From the NCBI GenBank assembly GCA_016700335.1, contig CP065014.1:2641001-2705000 (forward strand): a DNA stretch of 64,000 nucleotides, given 5' to 3'. Origin of the DNA: Chlorobiota bacterium (GTDB taxonomy: Bacteria; Bacteroidota; Ignavibacteria; OLB7). Below, piece after piece: positions 46,645 to 56,708 of this stretch (positions are counted from its first letter, which is position 1; each line of letters starts with the position of its first letter). The notes beneath the pieces were generated by a model. It did not search any database. It had not been told where the DNA came from and saw nothing but the letters and a program-made list of their open reading frames with translations. The translations under genes and the position numbers were made by a program.

Positions 46645-49323
46645 CTATTTTGTTATTGCTAATGATTTCATAAGAATTTTACCATTAACATTTAGTCGAT
46701 AATAGTACATTCCAGAATTTAAACCATCTGAATTTAAAGTTACTTTATATTTACCTTGTAGCTTTACTCCATTTGCTAAATTGCTAACAAACTTACCTTG
46801 CATATCATATATATCAAGTGCAACTCTTCCTTCATTCTTAACTGAGTATTCAATCACAGATTCTTTATTAAATGGATTTGGAATATTTTGAGATAAAGTA
46901 ACTCCAAACTCTTCATTTTTAGAAAGTAACACTCTTCTAGAATCTGAATAATTTGACTTACCATCAATATCCATTATTTTTAAACGATAATCAACAAAAG
47001 CAACTTGATTTTCAATCAAATTTGATACATCATTAGTTTCTTTATAAATATGTGATTCATAAGTGGTACCAAATCCTTTGATAAACCCAATTTTTTCCCA
47101 AATACCATTATAATTTCTTTCAATTTCAAATCCAGCATTGTTTACTTCAGAAGCTGTTGACCAATTTAAAGAAACAATCTGATAATCTAAATTAGCGGTA
47201 AAAGAAGTTAGTTCAACTGGTAAAATTCCAGCCTCGGCAATACAACCTTCTTTATTGATTTCTAAAATATATTTTTTATTTCCTAAATCAATTGCAGCAT
47301 ATACAAAACTATAGCTTAAAACAAAAGGATCTACTCCTGAAGAAACTGTATTTAAAACAGTTATAGGAGTACGAACACCAGGAGAATCTTCACGGAAAAA
47401 TCTATAAGTAAACGGTGCGGTAATTCCTGTAACATTTGCTGTAATTGTTGCATTAGAACCAATCACCCTATTGTCTGGTGATAAAGTTAGTCCTATTTTT
47501 GGATTTGGGCAACAATCTTTTCCTGATTGACATGCTTTAGTAGAATCTAAAACTGAACAAGTATTCCCATCATAGTTAAGTTTTATAAAGAATCTTTTTC
47601 CAACATCACCTGAAGTTCCTGTAAGTGTTGTACTAATTGAGAATGAACCAGTTCCACTAGGTATTGTACCCAAGGAACCAACTGGAATAAGAGTTCCTGG
47701 AGCTTCTTCACGATACCATTGGTAAGTAAATGGAGTTACAATAAATGGAGGATTATCTTTAACATTAGCACTAAGAGTAAATGGTTTGTCTATACAAACT
47801 TCTGAGACACTTGCCCCAGAGACCATTGGATAAACTCTAAATACATCCACATCACCCATTTGAGCTTTTGTTGCTGCATTAAATAAATTATCAATATCAA
47901 CAAAATTACTTGAAGTATATAAATTTGCTCTAGTGTTACCTGTAACTGGAGTGCCTTGAATTCCAAAGATACCATAAAATGTAAATCCTGGAGGCAAAGG
48001 AAATCCATCTTCTAAACTAAACCTCATTGCATCAGCTCCCATCCAAAGTATACTATCGCAACCAGATACTCCTGAATTACGACTATAATTTAGATATCCA
48101 TAATCTGAACCACCTGAAGTACTATTTCGAGGATCAGGATTTGGAGAACCAGCATGAAATTCCTTAGGAACGCTCCAAGAACTACCTGCTAATGGGCTAA
48201 ACTCTAAAACTCGGGCAGCATGAGCACGAAGCGCTGAACTTGCTAACATTGTTCTTTCTGATACTAACATTTTACCATTTTGAGAAAACTCAATATCCGA
48301 AACTGGATTTGAATATGTTGTTCCTGGAAAAGCAATTGAAGGCATAGTTACTTCCAATTGATCAGTAGCTGAAATAAAATTCCCTGAGGCATCTAATTTT
48401 ACAGAGCGAATTTCGTTTTGACTAATTGCATTTCTATTCCCATTATTTTCAACCCATACACTATAAAATAGTCTATTTCCTTTTACACCTAAACCCCAAA
48501 TTCTCTCACCAAGTGGTGCAAAACCAGCTAATCCATTATCTGGCATTAAAGGATCATAAGCACCAAGAACTGTACCTGTGTTGCTAATTCTATAAATTCT
48601 ACCATCTTCCATATTGGAAACAAAAAACTGGTTATTCGACCAATCGTATGCAATATTACCTAATCCTGGACCTGTTTTTACTCTGTCATTAGCATAATAA
48701 AAAGTATCAGTTCCTTGAACTACAGGACCAACATTAGATTGATCATAAATAGGTAAAGAACTCTGTTGTGGCAAAGAAGCAAACAAAGTTACAGCCCCAG
48801 TAACTGCATTAATCTTATACACAGCTCCGGGTCCACCAAATCCATAAGGTGTAATACCCAATGGTTGAAATCCATTTGTTCCAGAAAAAGTACCATTTCT
48901 TCCATTAATCATATAACCTGAACTAAAAGAAGAAGTTGCAGTTACATAAATATTCTCATTATTATCTGTTGCTAAACCAAAAATAGACCCAATGTTGCTA
49001 AACTTCCAGGAATCATTTACATATTTAAGTGCATTCCAGTTATCTGGTCCTGTTGCAGGTCTATTTCTTACATCAACAACAGTAAGAACGTATGTATCCA
49101 TATTGAACCCTGTTGAAGGATCACCATTTGGAGCATAAGGAGGAAATGGATGAACGTTATTGAACTGAGCCATTGAAGAAACCACAGAAATTCCAGGTGA
49201 CAATATTGTACCAGAAGTAGGATTTAATCCCCATGATGGTTGTGCATTAGATGCTGTTACCGATAATGTCAATGCAACTATAAGCAACATTGATTTTTTT
49301 GTAAATAGTGAAAATTTAATCAT
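46645..49323 (-). CDS. Secreted T9SS protein with propeller and Ig-like domains
   Basis: 892 residues; signal peptide to about residue 27 (TASNAQPS). Residues 30-470 look like a propeller (GSIFGLATDNNENIYVTATS, IAYDWSNNQFFVSNMEDGRIY, VSDIEFSQNGKMLVSE). Two Ig/PKD-like modules follow (about 500-590 and 605-690, each with YQWYRE / YRFFRED-type strands and cysteines). A fibronectin-like segment PVELTSFTANLDYQIVSLNW comes next, then a T9SS sorting tail (LSQNIPNPFNKESVIEYSV...GKILMKSLAITK). It probably works at the cell surface; no enzyme motif seen. Single-gene unit with its own terminator. Confidence 0.85.
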   Translation of the reverse strand: MIKFSLFTKKSMLLIVALTLSVTASNAQPSWGLNPTSGTILSPGISVVSSMAQFNNVHPFPPYAPNGDPSTGFNMDTYVLTVVDVRNRPATGPDNWNALKYVNDSWKFSNIGSIFGLATDNNENIYVTATSSFSSGYMINGRNGTFSGTNGFQPLGITPYGFGGPGAVYKINAVTGAVTLFASLPQQSSLPIYDQSNVGPVVQGTDTFYYANDRVKTGPGLGNIAYDWSNNQFFVSNMEDGRIYRISNTGTVLGAYDPLMPDNGLAGFAPLGERIWGLGVKGNRLFYSVWVENNGNRNAISQNEIRSVKLDASGNFISATDQLEVTMPSIAFPGTTYSNPVSDIEFSQNGKMLVSERTMLASSALRAHAARVLEFSPLAGSSWSVPKEFHAGSPNPDPRNSTSGGSDYGYLNYSRNSGVSGCDSILWMGADAMRFSLEDGFPLPPGFTFYGIFGIQGTPVTGNTRANLYTSSNFVDIDNLFNAATKAQMGDVDVFRVYPMVSGASVSEVCIDKPFTLSANVKDNPPFIVTPFTYQWYREEAPGTLIPVGSLGTIPSGTGSFSISTTLTGTSGDVGKRFFIKLNYDGNTCSVLDSTKACQSGKDCCPNPKIGLTLSPDNRVIGSNATITANVTGITAPFTYRFFREDSPGVRTPITVLNTVSSGVDPFVLSYSFVYAAIDLGNKKYILEINKEGCIAEAGILPVELTSFTANLDYQIVSLNWSTASEVNNAGFEIERNYNGIWEKIGFIKGFGTTYESHIYKETNDVSNLIENQVAFVDYRLKIMDIDGKSNYSDSRRVLLSKNEEFGVTLSQNIPNPFNKESVIEYSVKNEGRVALDIYDMQGKFVSNLANGVKLQGKYKVTLNSDGLNSGMYYYRLNVNGKILMKSLAITK

Positions 49324-49513
49324 AAATGATTTGGTTGCCCAGTTAGCTTTATAGTTTGAAATTATAAAATCTATTAAATTATACTAAAAGGAATTCCCCT
49401 TAAAGCAATATAAGCAAATCTATAACTTTTATAAATAAGAAAACAAAGAAAAATTAAAAATATTTGTATCTATATGTTACAATTAATAATTTAGTTTTTT
49501 TAAGTTTACTTTT

Positions 49514-50356
49514 TTAAATAAAATTGCATACATATGTAAAACAATTATCAAAATTTTGCTTAGCCAAATTAGCTTTTTCAAAATCTTCAAATAACCCAAA
49601 AACAGTTGAACCACTTCCACTCATTAAACTAAAAAAAGATCCGTTATCGTACATTTGATCTTTTATTTTTTTTATACCAGGATACTCTTTGAACACTACA
49701 TTTTCAAAATCATTCACAAAATATTTTTTAAATAAACTTACATCATTGACTGCTTCAAACAATAAATTTTCTAGATTTAAATTTTCTTTTTTTAAATTTA
49801 TAATTAAAGAATTGTAAGCCCATACTGTTGGTATATGAATTCCTGGGTTAACAAGCAAAACAGTATAAGGTAATTTTATATGTATTTTTTTAATAACTTC
49901 ACCTCTTGAACTAACTTCCACTAATCCTTTTTCTATAAAATATGGTACGTCACTTCCTAATTTAAATGCAAGTTCTTTTAAATCTGAAATACTTAAATTT
50001 AGTTTCCAAATTTCGTTCAATATAATCAATGTAGTTGCAGCATCACTACTTCCACCACCCAAACCAGCACCAATTGGAATATTTTTCTTCAATAAGATTT
50101 CAGCTCCAAGCAAATTGTTGTTTGCAGTTTCTCTTAACAATTTAGCAGCACTAATACATAAATTATCTATTTCAGTAGATAATTTATCGTTACCATTTAC
50201 TATACATCGAATTAAACCAGTTGATAGATTTTCTATTTTTAACTCATCAAATAAATTTACAGTTGAAAATAAAGAAATAATATTATGATAACCATCATCT
50301 CTACGGTTCAATATTTCAAGTGCAAGGTTTATTTTAGCAGGAGATTTATGTATCAT
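49514..50356 (-). CDS. ispE: 4-diphosphocytidyl-2-C-methyl-D-erythritol kinase
   Basis: 280 residues; GHMP kinase of the MEP isoprenoid pathway that phosphorylates CDP-ME. MIHKSPAKINLALEIL at the N-terminus, PIGAGLGGGSSDAATTL (ATP loop) near 90-106, and SGSGSTVFGLF near the C-terminus are diagnostic. Start chosen is ATG at 50356; a TTG five codons upstream is less likely. It is divergent from plsX with about 60 bases between the starts, so the promoters overlap. Confidence 0.95.
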   Translation of the reverse strand: MIHKSPAKINLALEILNRRDDGYHNIISLFSTVNLFDELKIENLSTGLIRCIVNGNDKLSTEIDNLCISAAKLLRETANNNLLGAEILLKKNIPIGAGLGGGSSDAATTLIILNEIWKLNLSISDLKELAFKLGSDVPYFIEKGLVEVSSRGEVIKKIHIKLPYTVLLVNPGIHIPTVWAYNSLIINLKKENLNLENLLFEAVNDVSLFKKYFVNDFENVVFKEYPGIKKIKDQMYDNGSFFSLMSGSGSTVFGLFEDFEKANLAKQNFDNCFTYVCNFI

Positions 50357-50361
50357 TCTAG

Positions 50362-50398
50362 TTTTAATCAAATTAATAATTAAATAAAATTATTTTTG
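50362..50398 (+). promoter_or_regulatory. Candidate promoter of plsX
   Basis: TATTTTTG at 50391-50398 matches TANNTTTG, 17 bases from the ATG. TTTT near 50362 stands where the TTTG -33 element would be. Short 5' leader implied. Confidence 0.45.
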
Positions 50399-50415
50399 CA
50401 AGATAAATAATAATT

Positions 50416-51426
50416 ATGTCTAATAAAATCAAAATAGCTGTTGATGCAATGGGCTCTGATAATGCTCCAATTGCAGATATTACTGGGTCAATCAAATCTA
50501 TTAAAGATTCTAAGGAAACTGATTTTGATATTATTTTAGTTGGTGATAAAGATAAGTTGAATTTTGAGTTATCAAAACATAATAATTATGATAAATCAAG
50601 AATTACAATTCATCATGCATCTGATGTAATTACAATGAAAGATGAACCCGCTTTAGCTGTAAGATCAAAAAGAGAAAGTTCTATTGTAAAAGGGATCAAT
50701 TTACATAAAGATTCAGGAGCTGATGCTTTTATTTCAGCAGGAAATACTGGTGCAGTAATGGCAGCATCAACTTTAATTCTTGGAAGAATCAATGGTGTAT
50801 CAAGACCAACAATAGCAGCTTTATTTCCTTCAACACAAGGTTTTACTGTAGTTGCTGATGTTGGTGCAAACGTTGATACAAAGCCACAAAATCTTTATGA
50901 ATTTGCTGTTATGACAAGCATTTATGCTGAACAAATTTTAGGATATATAAACCCAACTATTGCTCTTTTAAGCGTTGGTGAAGAAGAAAGTAAAGGAGAT
51001 GAAAGAACCCAAGAAGCTTACAAACTTATAAAACAAAGCAAACTTAATTTTGTTGGAAATGTTGAAGGAAGAGATATTCTTGGTAACAAAGCTAGGGTAA
51101 TTATTTGTGATGGATTTTCTGGCAATGTAGTTCTCAAATTAACCGAAAGTATACCTAAACTATTGAAAACAAAACTCGTAGAATTTTCTAAAAAGAGCTT
51201 GTTTAATAAAATAATTACAGGACTTTCAAAGGGTACTTTAAAAAAAGTATTAGAAGAATTAGATTATCAAGAATATGGAGGTGTTCCATTATTAGGTGTT
51301 AATGGAGTTACTATTATTGGGCACGGATCTTCTAATGAAAAAGCAATGAAGAACATGATTTTGAAAGCAAGAGAGATGGTAATAAAGCAAGTAAATATGC
51401 GGATTGCAGAGGAATTATCAAATTAG
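50416..51426 (+). CDS. plsX: Phosphate acyltransferase PlsX
   Basis: 336 residues; converts acyl-ACP to acyl-phosphate for glycerolipid synthesis. IAVDAMGSDNAP at the start, SAGNTGAVMAAS near 103, ADVGANVDTKPQNLYEFAVM near 155 and a GVPLLGVNG near 290 are the family hallmarks. Usually plsX lies with fabH or rpmF; here it leads a plus-strand run with a small ORF and an MGDG-type glycosyltransferase, which fits a lipid theme. Confidence 0.96.
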   Translation: MSNKIKIAVDAMGSDNAPIADITGSIKSIKDSKETDFDIILVGDKDKLNFELSKHNNYDKSRITIHHASDVITMKDEPALAVRSKRESSIVKGINLHKDSGADAFISAGNTGAVMAASTLILGRINGVSRPTIAALFPSTQGFTVVADVGANVDTKPQNLYEFAVMTSIYAEQILGYINPTIALLSVGEEESKGDERTQEAYKLIKQSKLNFVGNVEGRDILGNKARVIICDGFSGNVVLKLTESIPKLLKTKLVEFSKKSLFNKIITGLSKGTLKKVLEELDYQEYGGVPLLGVNGVTIIGHGSSNEKAMKNMILKAREMVIKQVNMRIAEELSN

Positions 51427-51528
51427 TTAATTTTATAATTAAATATAGTTTAAGTTTATTCTCTTATTTTTTTTATCAATTTAACAAATATCTTTATTAA
51501 TCATAATTTAAAAATACTAAATTCAATA

Positions 51529-51711
51529 GTGCCCACCTTTTATATCAATTTAAAGAATAAACAAGAGTATATAAAATTAGCTGAGGTAATAGATTGCACA
51601 AACTCAAATGAAGGTTCAGTTTTTGTATTGTATACCAAATTAGGAGTTGAAAAATTATTTATTCGAAGTATTGAAGAGTTTGAAATTAAATTTTTTAGAA
51701 TTGATAAATAA
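51529..51711 (+). CDS. Small hypothetical protein (60 residues)
   Basis: GTG start at 51529 gives MPTFYINLKNKQEYIKLAEV... A plausible small alpha/beta composition with alternating strands (GSVFVLYTKLGVEKLFIRSI) and a hydrophilic end. It lies alone between plsX and the glycosyltransferase gene on the same strand, with no competing gene. The unusual start and lack of known relatives keep this tentative. Confidence 0.45.
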   Translation: MPTFYINLKNKQEYIKLAEVIDCTNSNEGSVFVLYTKLGVEKLFIRSIEEFEIKFFRIDK

Positions 51712-51785
51712 AGATTAAATTTTCAATTTTATTTTGTTATCCTTTTCAATTACTCAATATTTGACACAATAAAATAATTACAAAA

Positions 51786-52934
51786 ATGTTCAATAAAGTT
51801 TTAGTTATTTCAGCTTCATCAGGGGGTGGTCATTTAAGAGTAGCTGAAGCATTGGTAACAGCATTTGGAAATAAAAATGCTACCCGTCAAATTTACCATA
51901 TTGATGCACTTCAGTTCATGCCAAAAACATTTAGAAAATTTTATGCAGAAACATATTTCGATTTAATTAGGAATGTTCCGGATATTGTTGGATGGGTTTA
52001 TAAAAATTTAGATAAACCTTGGAAGAACAACTCTTCAAGGTCTAGTATAGATAAAATGAACTCTAGAAAACTTGTCAAATTACTAAAGATACTTGACCCA
52101 GATTATGTTGTTTGTACTCATTTCCTTCCAGCATCTGTAATCTCCGATTTGATTGAAAATGAAAAAATTAGTTGTAAATTATCTATTGTAATTACTGATT
52201 ATCATGCACACGCTCTTTGGTTATGTAAAAATGTTGATCGGTATTTTGTGCCTACAGATGAAGTTAAAGAACACTTAATATCAGTTGGAATACTCGATGA
52301 AAAAATATCTACAACAGGCATTCCAATAGATCCTGCCTTCATGAATAAATTAGATAAATCTGAAGCTAGAAGCATTTTAAATTTACCACTTAAAGATAAA
52401 ATAATTCTCATTTCTGCTGGCGGTTTTGGACATGGTTTAACAGCTGATTACTTGATAGAATCATTAATGAGAATGACTAAGAAAGCACATATAGTTGTAA
52501 TCTGTGGTAAGAATGAAAGTATAAAATTACGACTTCAGGAGCTAATTGATATTGCTGTTGAAAATGGAAAAATTGATAATTTAACTTTCGATATTATTGG
52601 ATACACAACAAAAATGGTTGAATATATGTCAGCTGCTGATATAGTTGTTGGGAAACCAGGAGGATCTACAACTGCCGAAGCAATGGCTAAAGGACTTGCT
52701 TTTGTTGTTGTTAATCCTATTCCAGGTCAAGAAGTTTATAATGCAGATTTTATTACTGAACAAGGAGCTGCAATTAAATCTAATAATCTATCTACATTAG
52801 CTTATAAAATTGATAAAATAATTGAAGATGAAATTCAATTAAATAAAATGAAAGAAAATGCTTTAAGGATTTCAAGCCCAGATGCTGCATATAAAGTAGT
52901 TGATATATTAATTGATAATCAGATAATTGAATAA
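51786..52934 (+). CDS. Processive diacylglycerol glycosyltransferase (MGDG synthase/UgtP family)
   Basis: 382-residue GT-B, GT28-like enzyme. The N-domain has ISASSGGGHLRVAEAL (Gly-rich loop). The MGDG-synthase family region DPDYVVCTHFLP is near 106. The sugar-nucleotide part has GGFGHGLTADYLIE near 213 and GKPGGSTTAEAMAKGL near 296, then NPIPGQEVYNADFI. It should add galactose or glucose to diacylglycerol to make glycolipids. Nearby plsX also acts in lipid synthesis. Sugar donor not determinable. Confidence 0.88.
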   Translation: MFNKVLVISASSGGGHLRVAEALVTAFGNKNATRQIYHIDALQFMPKTFRKFYAETYFDLIRNVPDIVGWVYKNLDKPWKNNSSRSSIDKMNSRKLVKLLKILDPDYVVCTHFLPASVISDLIENEKISCKLSIVITDYHAHALWLCKNVDRYFVPTDEVKEHLISVGILDEKISTTGIPIDPAFMNKLDKSEARSILNLPLKDKIILISAGGFGHGLTADYLIESLMRMTKKAHIVVICGKNESIKLRLQELIDIAVENGKIDNLTFDIIGYTTKMVEYMSAADIVVGKPGGSTTAEAMAKGLAFVVVNPIPGQEVYNADFITEQGAAIKSNNLSTLAYKIDKIIEDEIQLNKMKENALRISSPDAAYKVVDILIDNQIIE

Positions 52935-52974
52935 TCAATATAATTAACTAATAATAAAATATATATTTTACACT

Positions 52975-53880
52975 TTAATTAGATTCTAAGCTTTGCTTGC
53001 CTACTGTTTCAATAAAAATAGTTTTAAGGGATGGTTGAACTAATTCAATTTTAGAGATTGTTATTTTATCATAAACCTGAGATATTATTTCATTTAAATT
53101 TGAATTCCCTTTTAATGTTAACTCAGCATAGTTCATATAAATATCAGCTTTTTCAATTCCATTCAATGAGCTAATAAACTTACCATCCCCTTCGAATTCC
53201 AATAATATATTTTTATTTCCGTATTTAGATTTAACTTCCTTAATTGTACCTTCAATTACAATTTCACCTTTATTAATTAAAGCAATTCTGTTGCAGAGTT
53301 TTTCTGCAAGTTCCATTTGATGAGTTGAATATAGAATTGTTTTTCCTTCATCTCTTAACTGGTTAATAATTTCTCTTAGTAATTCTTGATTTACTGGGTC
53401 AAGTCCAGAAGCTGGTTCGTCTAATATTATATATTCTGGTTCATGAATTAATGAAATAATTAACTGAACTTTCTGTTGATTCCCCTTAGAAAGCTCTTCA
53501 ATACGTCTTGTTTCAGCTTTTTCTATTGAAAATCTTTTTAACCAATTCTCAGATTTAGTTTTTGCATCATTACTATCCATACCCTTTAACTTTGCAAAAT
53601 GAATTATAGTTTCAAGTATTTTTGACTTCTGATATAATCCTCTCTCTTCTGGCATATAGCCTATATTATCTCTAATTTTATCACAGAATATCTCATTATT
53701 ATATGTTATGCTCCCACTATCGGGCTGCACTATGTTAGTTATCATCCTAATAGTTGTTGACTTCCCAGCACCATTAGGACCTATAAGCCCATATATCTCA
53801 CCTTTTTGTGCTGAAATAGATACATTTTTAACAGCATGAACAGTTGCAAATTTTTTATTTAGATTTTCTGCTTTTATCAT
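52975..53880 (-). CDS. ABC transporter ATP-binding protein (NatA/CcmA-like)
   Basis: 301 residues: Walker A GPNGAGKST at about 36-44, the LSKGNQQKV signature near 135, Walker B YIILDEPASGLDP near 158, and a switch His in YSTHQMEL. A C-terminal extension (about 210-301) is beta-rich like the drug/Na+-exporter ATPases. Its permease is not adjacent: the divergent plus-strand gene is an Nramp transporter. Family secure, substrate unknown. Confidence 0.92.
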   Translation of the reverse strand: MIKAENLNKKFATVHAVKNVSISAQKGEIYGLIGPNGAGKSTTIRMITNIVQPDSGSITYNNEIFCDKIRDNIGYMPEERGLYQKSKILETIIHFAKLKGMDSNDAKTKSENWLKRFSIEKAETRRIEELSKGNQQKVQLIISLIHEPEYIILDEPASGLDPVNQELLREIINQLRDEGKTILYSTHQMELAEKLCNRIALINKGEIVIEGTIKEVKSKYGNKNILLEFEGDGKFISSLNGIEKADIYMNYAELTLKGNSNLNEIISQVYDKITISKIELVQPSLKTIFIETVGKQSLESN

Positions 53881-54398
53881 ATTATTAATATTTTACAAAT
53901 ATACAACCTCATTGTTTATTGTTTTTTGAATAATAGTCAATCTTTAAAATTTAAAAGTTAGAGCTTATTTATTTAAATCAATTTTCAATTTTATATTTTA
54001 TTTACTTGTTTTCTAAGTTGTGTATATTTGCTTTATATTTATAAGTTGTTCTGAGTAATAAGCTAATTCAAGTATTGATTTAAATCTTAATTATAAAAAA
54101 ATAATATATTTTATTGGAACTATTTATAATAAAAATATTTTAATTCCTTATAATCAAAAGAAAATCAAAAATGGAATAAGATAAGAATTTATGAATAATC
54201 ATCATTAATTATACTATTTCAAATTCAAATTAGGAGTTTGGATTTGATAAAGTTATAAAAACTACCAAGATTTAAGATTAAATAAGTATTGAGTTAAAAA
54301 ATTTTATAAATGTGTAAATTCAATGTTGCAAATTCATTTCAAATAAATTCCTAAAAATTACACATAATTTTTCATCATAAATTAATATCAAAAATAAT
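53881..54398. other. 518-bp intergenic region upstream of the Nramp-family gene
   Basis: AT-rich sequence between divergent genes. No coding frame, tRNA or obvious metal riboswitch structure was recognised. It contains the unusual 5' end of the downstream gene, which has no canonical start codon. Confidence 0.55.
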
Positions 54399-55649
54399 AT
54401 TAAGTATAAACTAATTAAATTTTGGAAGAAATTAGGTCCAGGTTTAATTACAGGCTCAAGTGATGACGACCCTTCTGGGATTGCAACTTATTCTCAAGCT
54501 GGGGCAGCTTATGGGCTTTCAACGCTTTGGGCAACTTTGATTTCATTTCCATTAATGGCAGCAATACAGGAAATGTGTGCAAGGATTGGCTTAGTTACTT
54601 CAAAAGGCTTAACCGGAACTTTAAAACAATATTATCCAAAATCAATTTTGTATTTAATGTTAGCTTTTAGTTTCCCTGCAATTGTGCTTAATATAGGTGC
54701 TGATATAGCTGGAATGGGAGCAGTTGGCAATTTGTTATTTCCAAAAATTGAGGCTTCATATTTTAGTGTTTTATTTACATTGCTTCTACTAATTACAATA
54801 ATTTATTTACCTTATTTAAAAATTGCTGCAATTCTTAAATATCTATGCATCGTACTTTTAGTTTATTTGATTGTTCCATTTTTATATAAACAAGATTGGT
54901 CTTCTATTTTAATTGCTACTTTTATTCCAACAATAAAGTTTGATAAAAATTTTATAAGTATAATAGTTGGAATTTTGGGCACAACAATTTCTCCTTATCT
55001 ATTCTTCTGGCAAGCAACAATGGAAGTTGAAGATATGAAACATAAAAAAAATCATCTTATGGTCAATAAAAAAATTATTCACGATATGAAAGCTGATGTT
55101 GACTTTGGAATGTCATTTTCGGGGATAGTTGCTTGGTTCATAATTTTAACAACAGGAACAGTTTTATACAAATCTGGTATTCATCAAATTGATACAGTAG
55201 AACAAGCAGCAATGGCTTTAAGACCCTTGGCTGGAGAATTTGCATATTTACTTTTTGCTTTAGGTGTAATTGGCACTGGTCTGTTAGCAATTCCTGTTTT
55301 AAGTGGAGCTTTATCATATATATTTTGTGAAACTTTTGGTTGGAAAGAAGGGCTTGATAATAAATTTAACGAGGCTAAACCTTTTTATATAATTATTGCA
55401 ATCTCATTATTGCTTGGTTTATCTTTAAATTATATTGGCATAAGCCCTATTAAAGCTTTGATATATTCAGCCATTTTTTATGGAATCACTGCTCCAGTTT
55501 TGATAGCAATCATATTGCATATTTGCAATAATAAAAAAGTGATGGGAACTTTTACAAATAGTATTAAATCAAATGTTTTAGGATTTATAACATTATTTAT
55601 TATGACCGCTTCAAGTTTAATTTTACTTTATTTGCAGTTAACTACATAG
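54399..55649 (+). CDS. Nramp-family divalent metal transporter with non-canonical start
   Basis: About 416 residues, roughly eleven transmembrane helices. The conserved N-terminus (WKKLGPGLITGSSDDDPSG, with IATYSQAGAAYG) begins at 54423, well upstream of the first ATG (54537), so that ATG cannot be the true start. The frame is open back to a TAA at 54378, but the gap contains no ATG, GTG or TTG. The best start is ATT at 54399 (or ATT 54381, ATC 54387). The TM1 metal motif is DPSG rather than DPGN. TM6 has ISPYLFFWQA in place of the usual MPH motif, so substrate preference may differ from Mn/Fe. Alternatively it may have lost its start and be a young pseudogene. Confidence 0.75.
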   Translation: MKYKLIKFWKKLGPGLITGSSDDDPSGIATYSQAGAAYGLSTLWATLISFPLMAAIQEMCARIGLVTSKGLTGTLKQYYPKSILYLMLAFSFPAIVLNIGADIAGMGAVGNLLFPKIEASYFSVLFTLLLLITIIYLPYLKIAAILKYLCIVLLVYLIVPFLYKQDWSSILIATFIPTIKFDKNFISIIVGILGTTISPYLFFWQATMEVEDMKHKKNHLMVNKKIIHDMKADVDFGMSFSGIVAWFIILTTGTVLYKSGIHQIDTVEQAAMALRPLAGEFAYLLFALGVIGTGLLAIPVLSGALSYIFCETFGWKEGLDNKFNEAKPFYIIIAISLLLGLSLNYIGISPIKALIYSAIFYGITAPVLIAIILHICNNKKVMGTFTNSIKSNVLGFITLFIMTASSLILLYLQLTT

Positions 55650-55720
55650 AATAAATTAATTATGATATTATAAAAGAATCTAAAAATTTAAACTTAAGTA
55701 CTAATTAAATTAATTAACAA

Positions 55721-56659
55721 ATGCAAACAATTATAGGCTCAGGAGGATCAATCGGAATAGATTTAGCAAAATCTTTGATGATGTATACAAATGATATCAG
55801 GTTGGTTAATAGAAATCCAATTAAAATTAATGATACAGATTCTTTATTCCCAGCTGATGTTACCAATCCGTTACAACTTGATGAAGCAATTGAAGGGAGT
55901 GAAATTTGTTATGTAACTGTAGGTTTTGATTATAGTACAAAAGTATGGCAAGAAAAATGGGTCCCTTTCATTTCAAATACAATAAATTCTTGTGTTAAAC
56001 ATAATTGCAAGTTAGTATTGTTTGATAATGTTTATGCAATAGGTGGTAACAATGTAATACGCATAACAGAAGATTCTCAAATCTCACCAAGTAGTAAAAA
56101 AGGTGATGTTAGAGCTGAAGTAGATCTTCTTATTTTAAATAAAGTTAAAGAAGGTAATTTAAATGCTATCATTGCTCGAGCACCAGATTTTTTTGGTCCA
56201 ATAAAAAAGCAGAATAGTTTATTAATGAATTTAGTTTATGATAATTTAATAAAAGGGAAATCTGCTCAATGGTTTGTAAATGCTGATGTTGTTCATACAA
56301 TGGGCTTTACTCCTGATTTAGCAAAAGGGACTGCTTTGCTTGGAAATACTCCTGAAGCATACAACCAAATATGGAATCTTCCTGTTGATATGAATTCTCT
56401 AACAGGTAGAGAATGGGTTGAATTATTCGCTAACGAGTTAAATGTTAAAAATAAAGTTTTTGTTTTACCAATTTGGGGACTTAAGTTATTAGGAATATTT
56501 GTTCCGATACTTAAAGAAATGGCTGAAATGATGTATCAATTTGATAGACCTTTTAATTTTGATTGTACAAAATTTATTGATAAATTTGAATTCAAACCTA
56601 CCTCAAATAAAGAAGCTGTAAGATTAACTATAGATTCATTGAAAAGTATTGGAGTGTAA
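55721..56659 (+). CDS. NAD(P)-dependent epimerase/dehydratase family protein
   Basis: 312 residues. The N-terminus MQTIIGSGGSIGIDLAKSL is a Rossmann loop slightly different from GxxGxxG, and LVNRNP at about 29-34 is the cofactor-specificity region. LFDNVYAIGG near 105 and GDVRAEVD near 132, with ARAPDFFGP near 159, fit the atypical SDR/NAD-dependent epimerase group. The active-site Tyr/Lys pair is not in the usual YxxxK form. Substrate unknown. Third gene of a plus-strand row after the Nramp gene (71 bases apart). Confidence 0.75.
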   Translation: MQTIIGSGGSIGIDLAKSLMMYTNDIRLVNRNPIKINDTDSLFPADVTNPLQLDEAIEGSEICYVTVGFDYSTKVWQEKWVPFISNTINSCVKHNCKLVLFDNVYAIGGNNVIRITEDSQISPSSKKGDVRAEVDLLILNKVKEGNLNAIIARAPDFFGPIKKQNSLLMNLVYDNLIKGKSAQWFVNADVVHTMGFTPDLAKGTALLGNTPEAYNQIWNLPVDMNSLTGREWVELFANELNVKNKVFVLPIWGLKLLGIFVPILKEMAEMMYQFDRPFNFDCTKFIDKFEFKPTSNKEAVRLTIDSLKSIGV

Positions 56660-56708
56660 CAAATTGAATTTAACATCAAACAATAGAATATAAAACCAAA
56701 TTAATACT

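Noticed and set aside
53881..54398. Metal riboswitch (yybP-ykoY or similar) ahead of the Nramp-family gene
   Set aside because: The region is too AT-rich and lacks any of the conserved GC-containing loop motifs.
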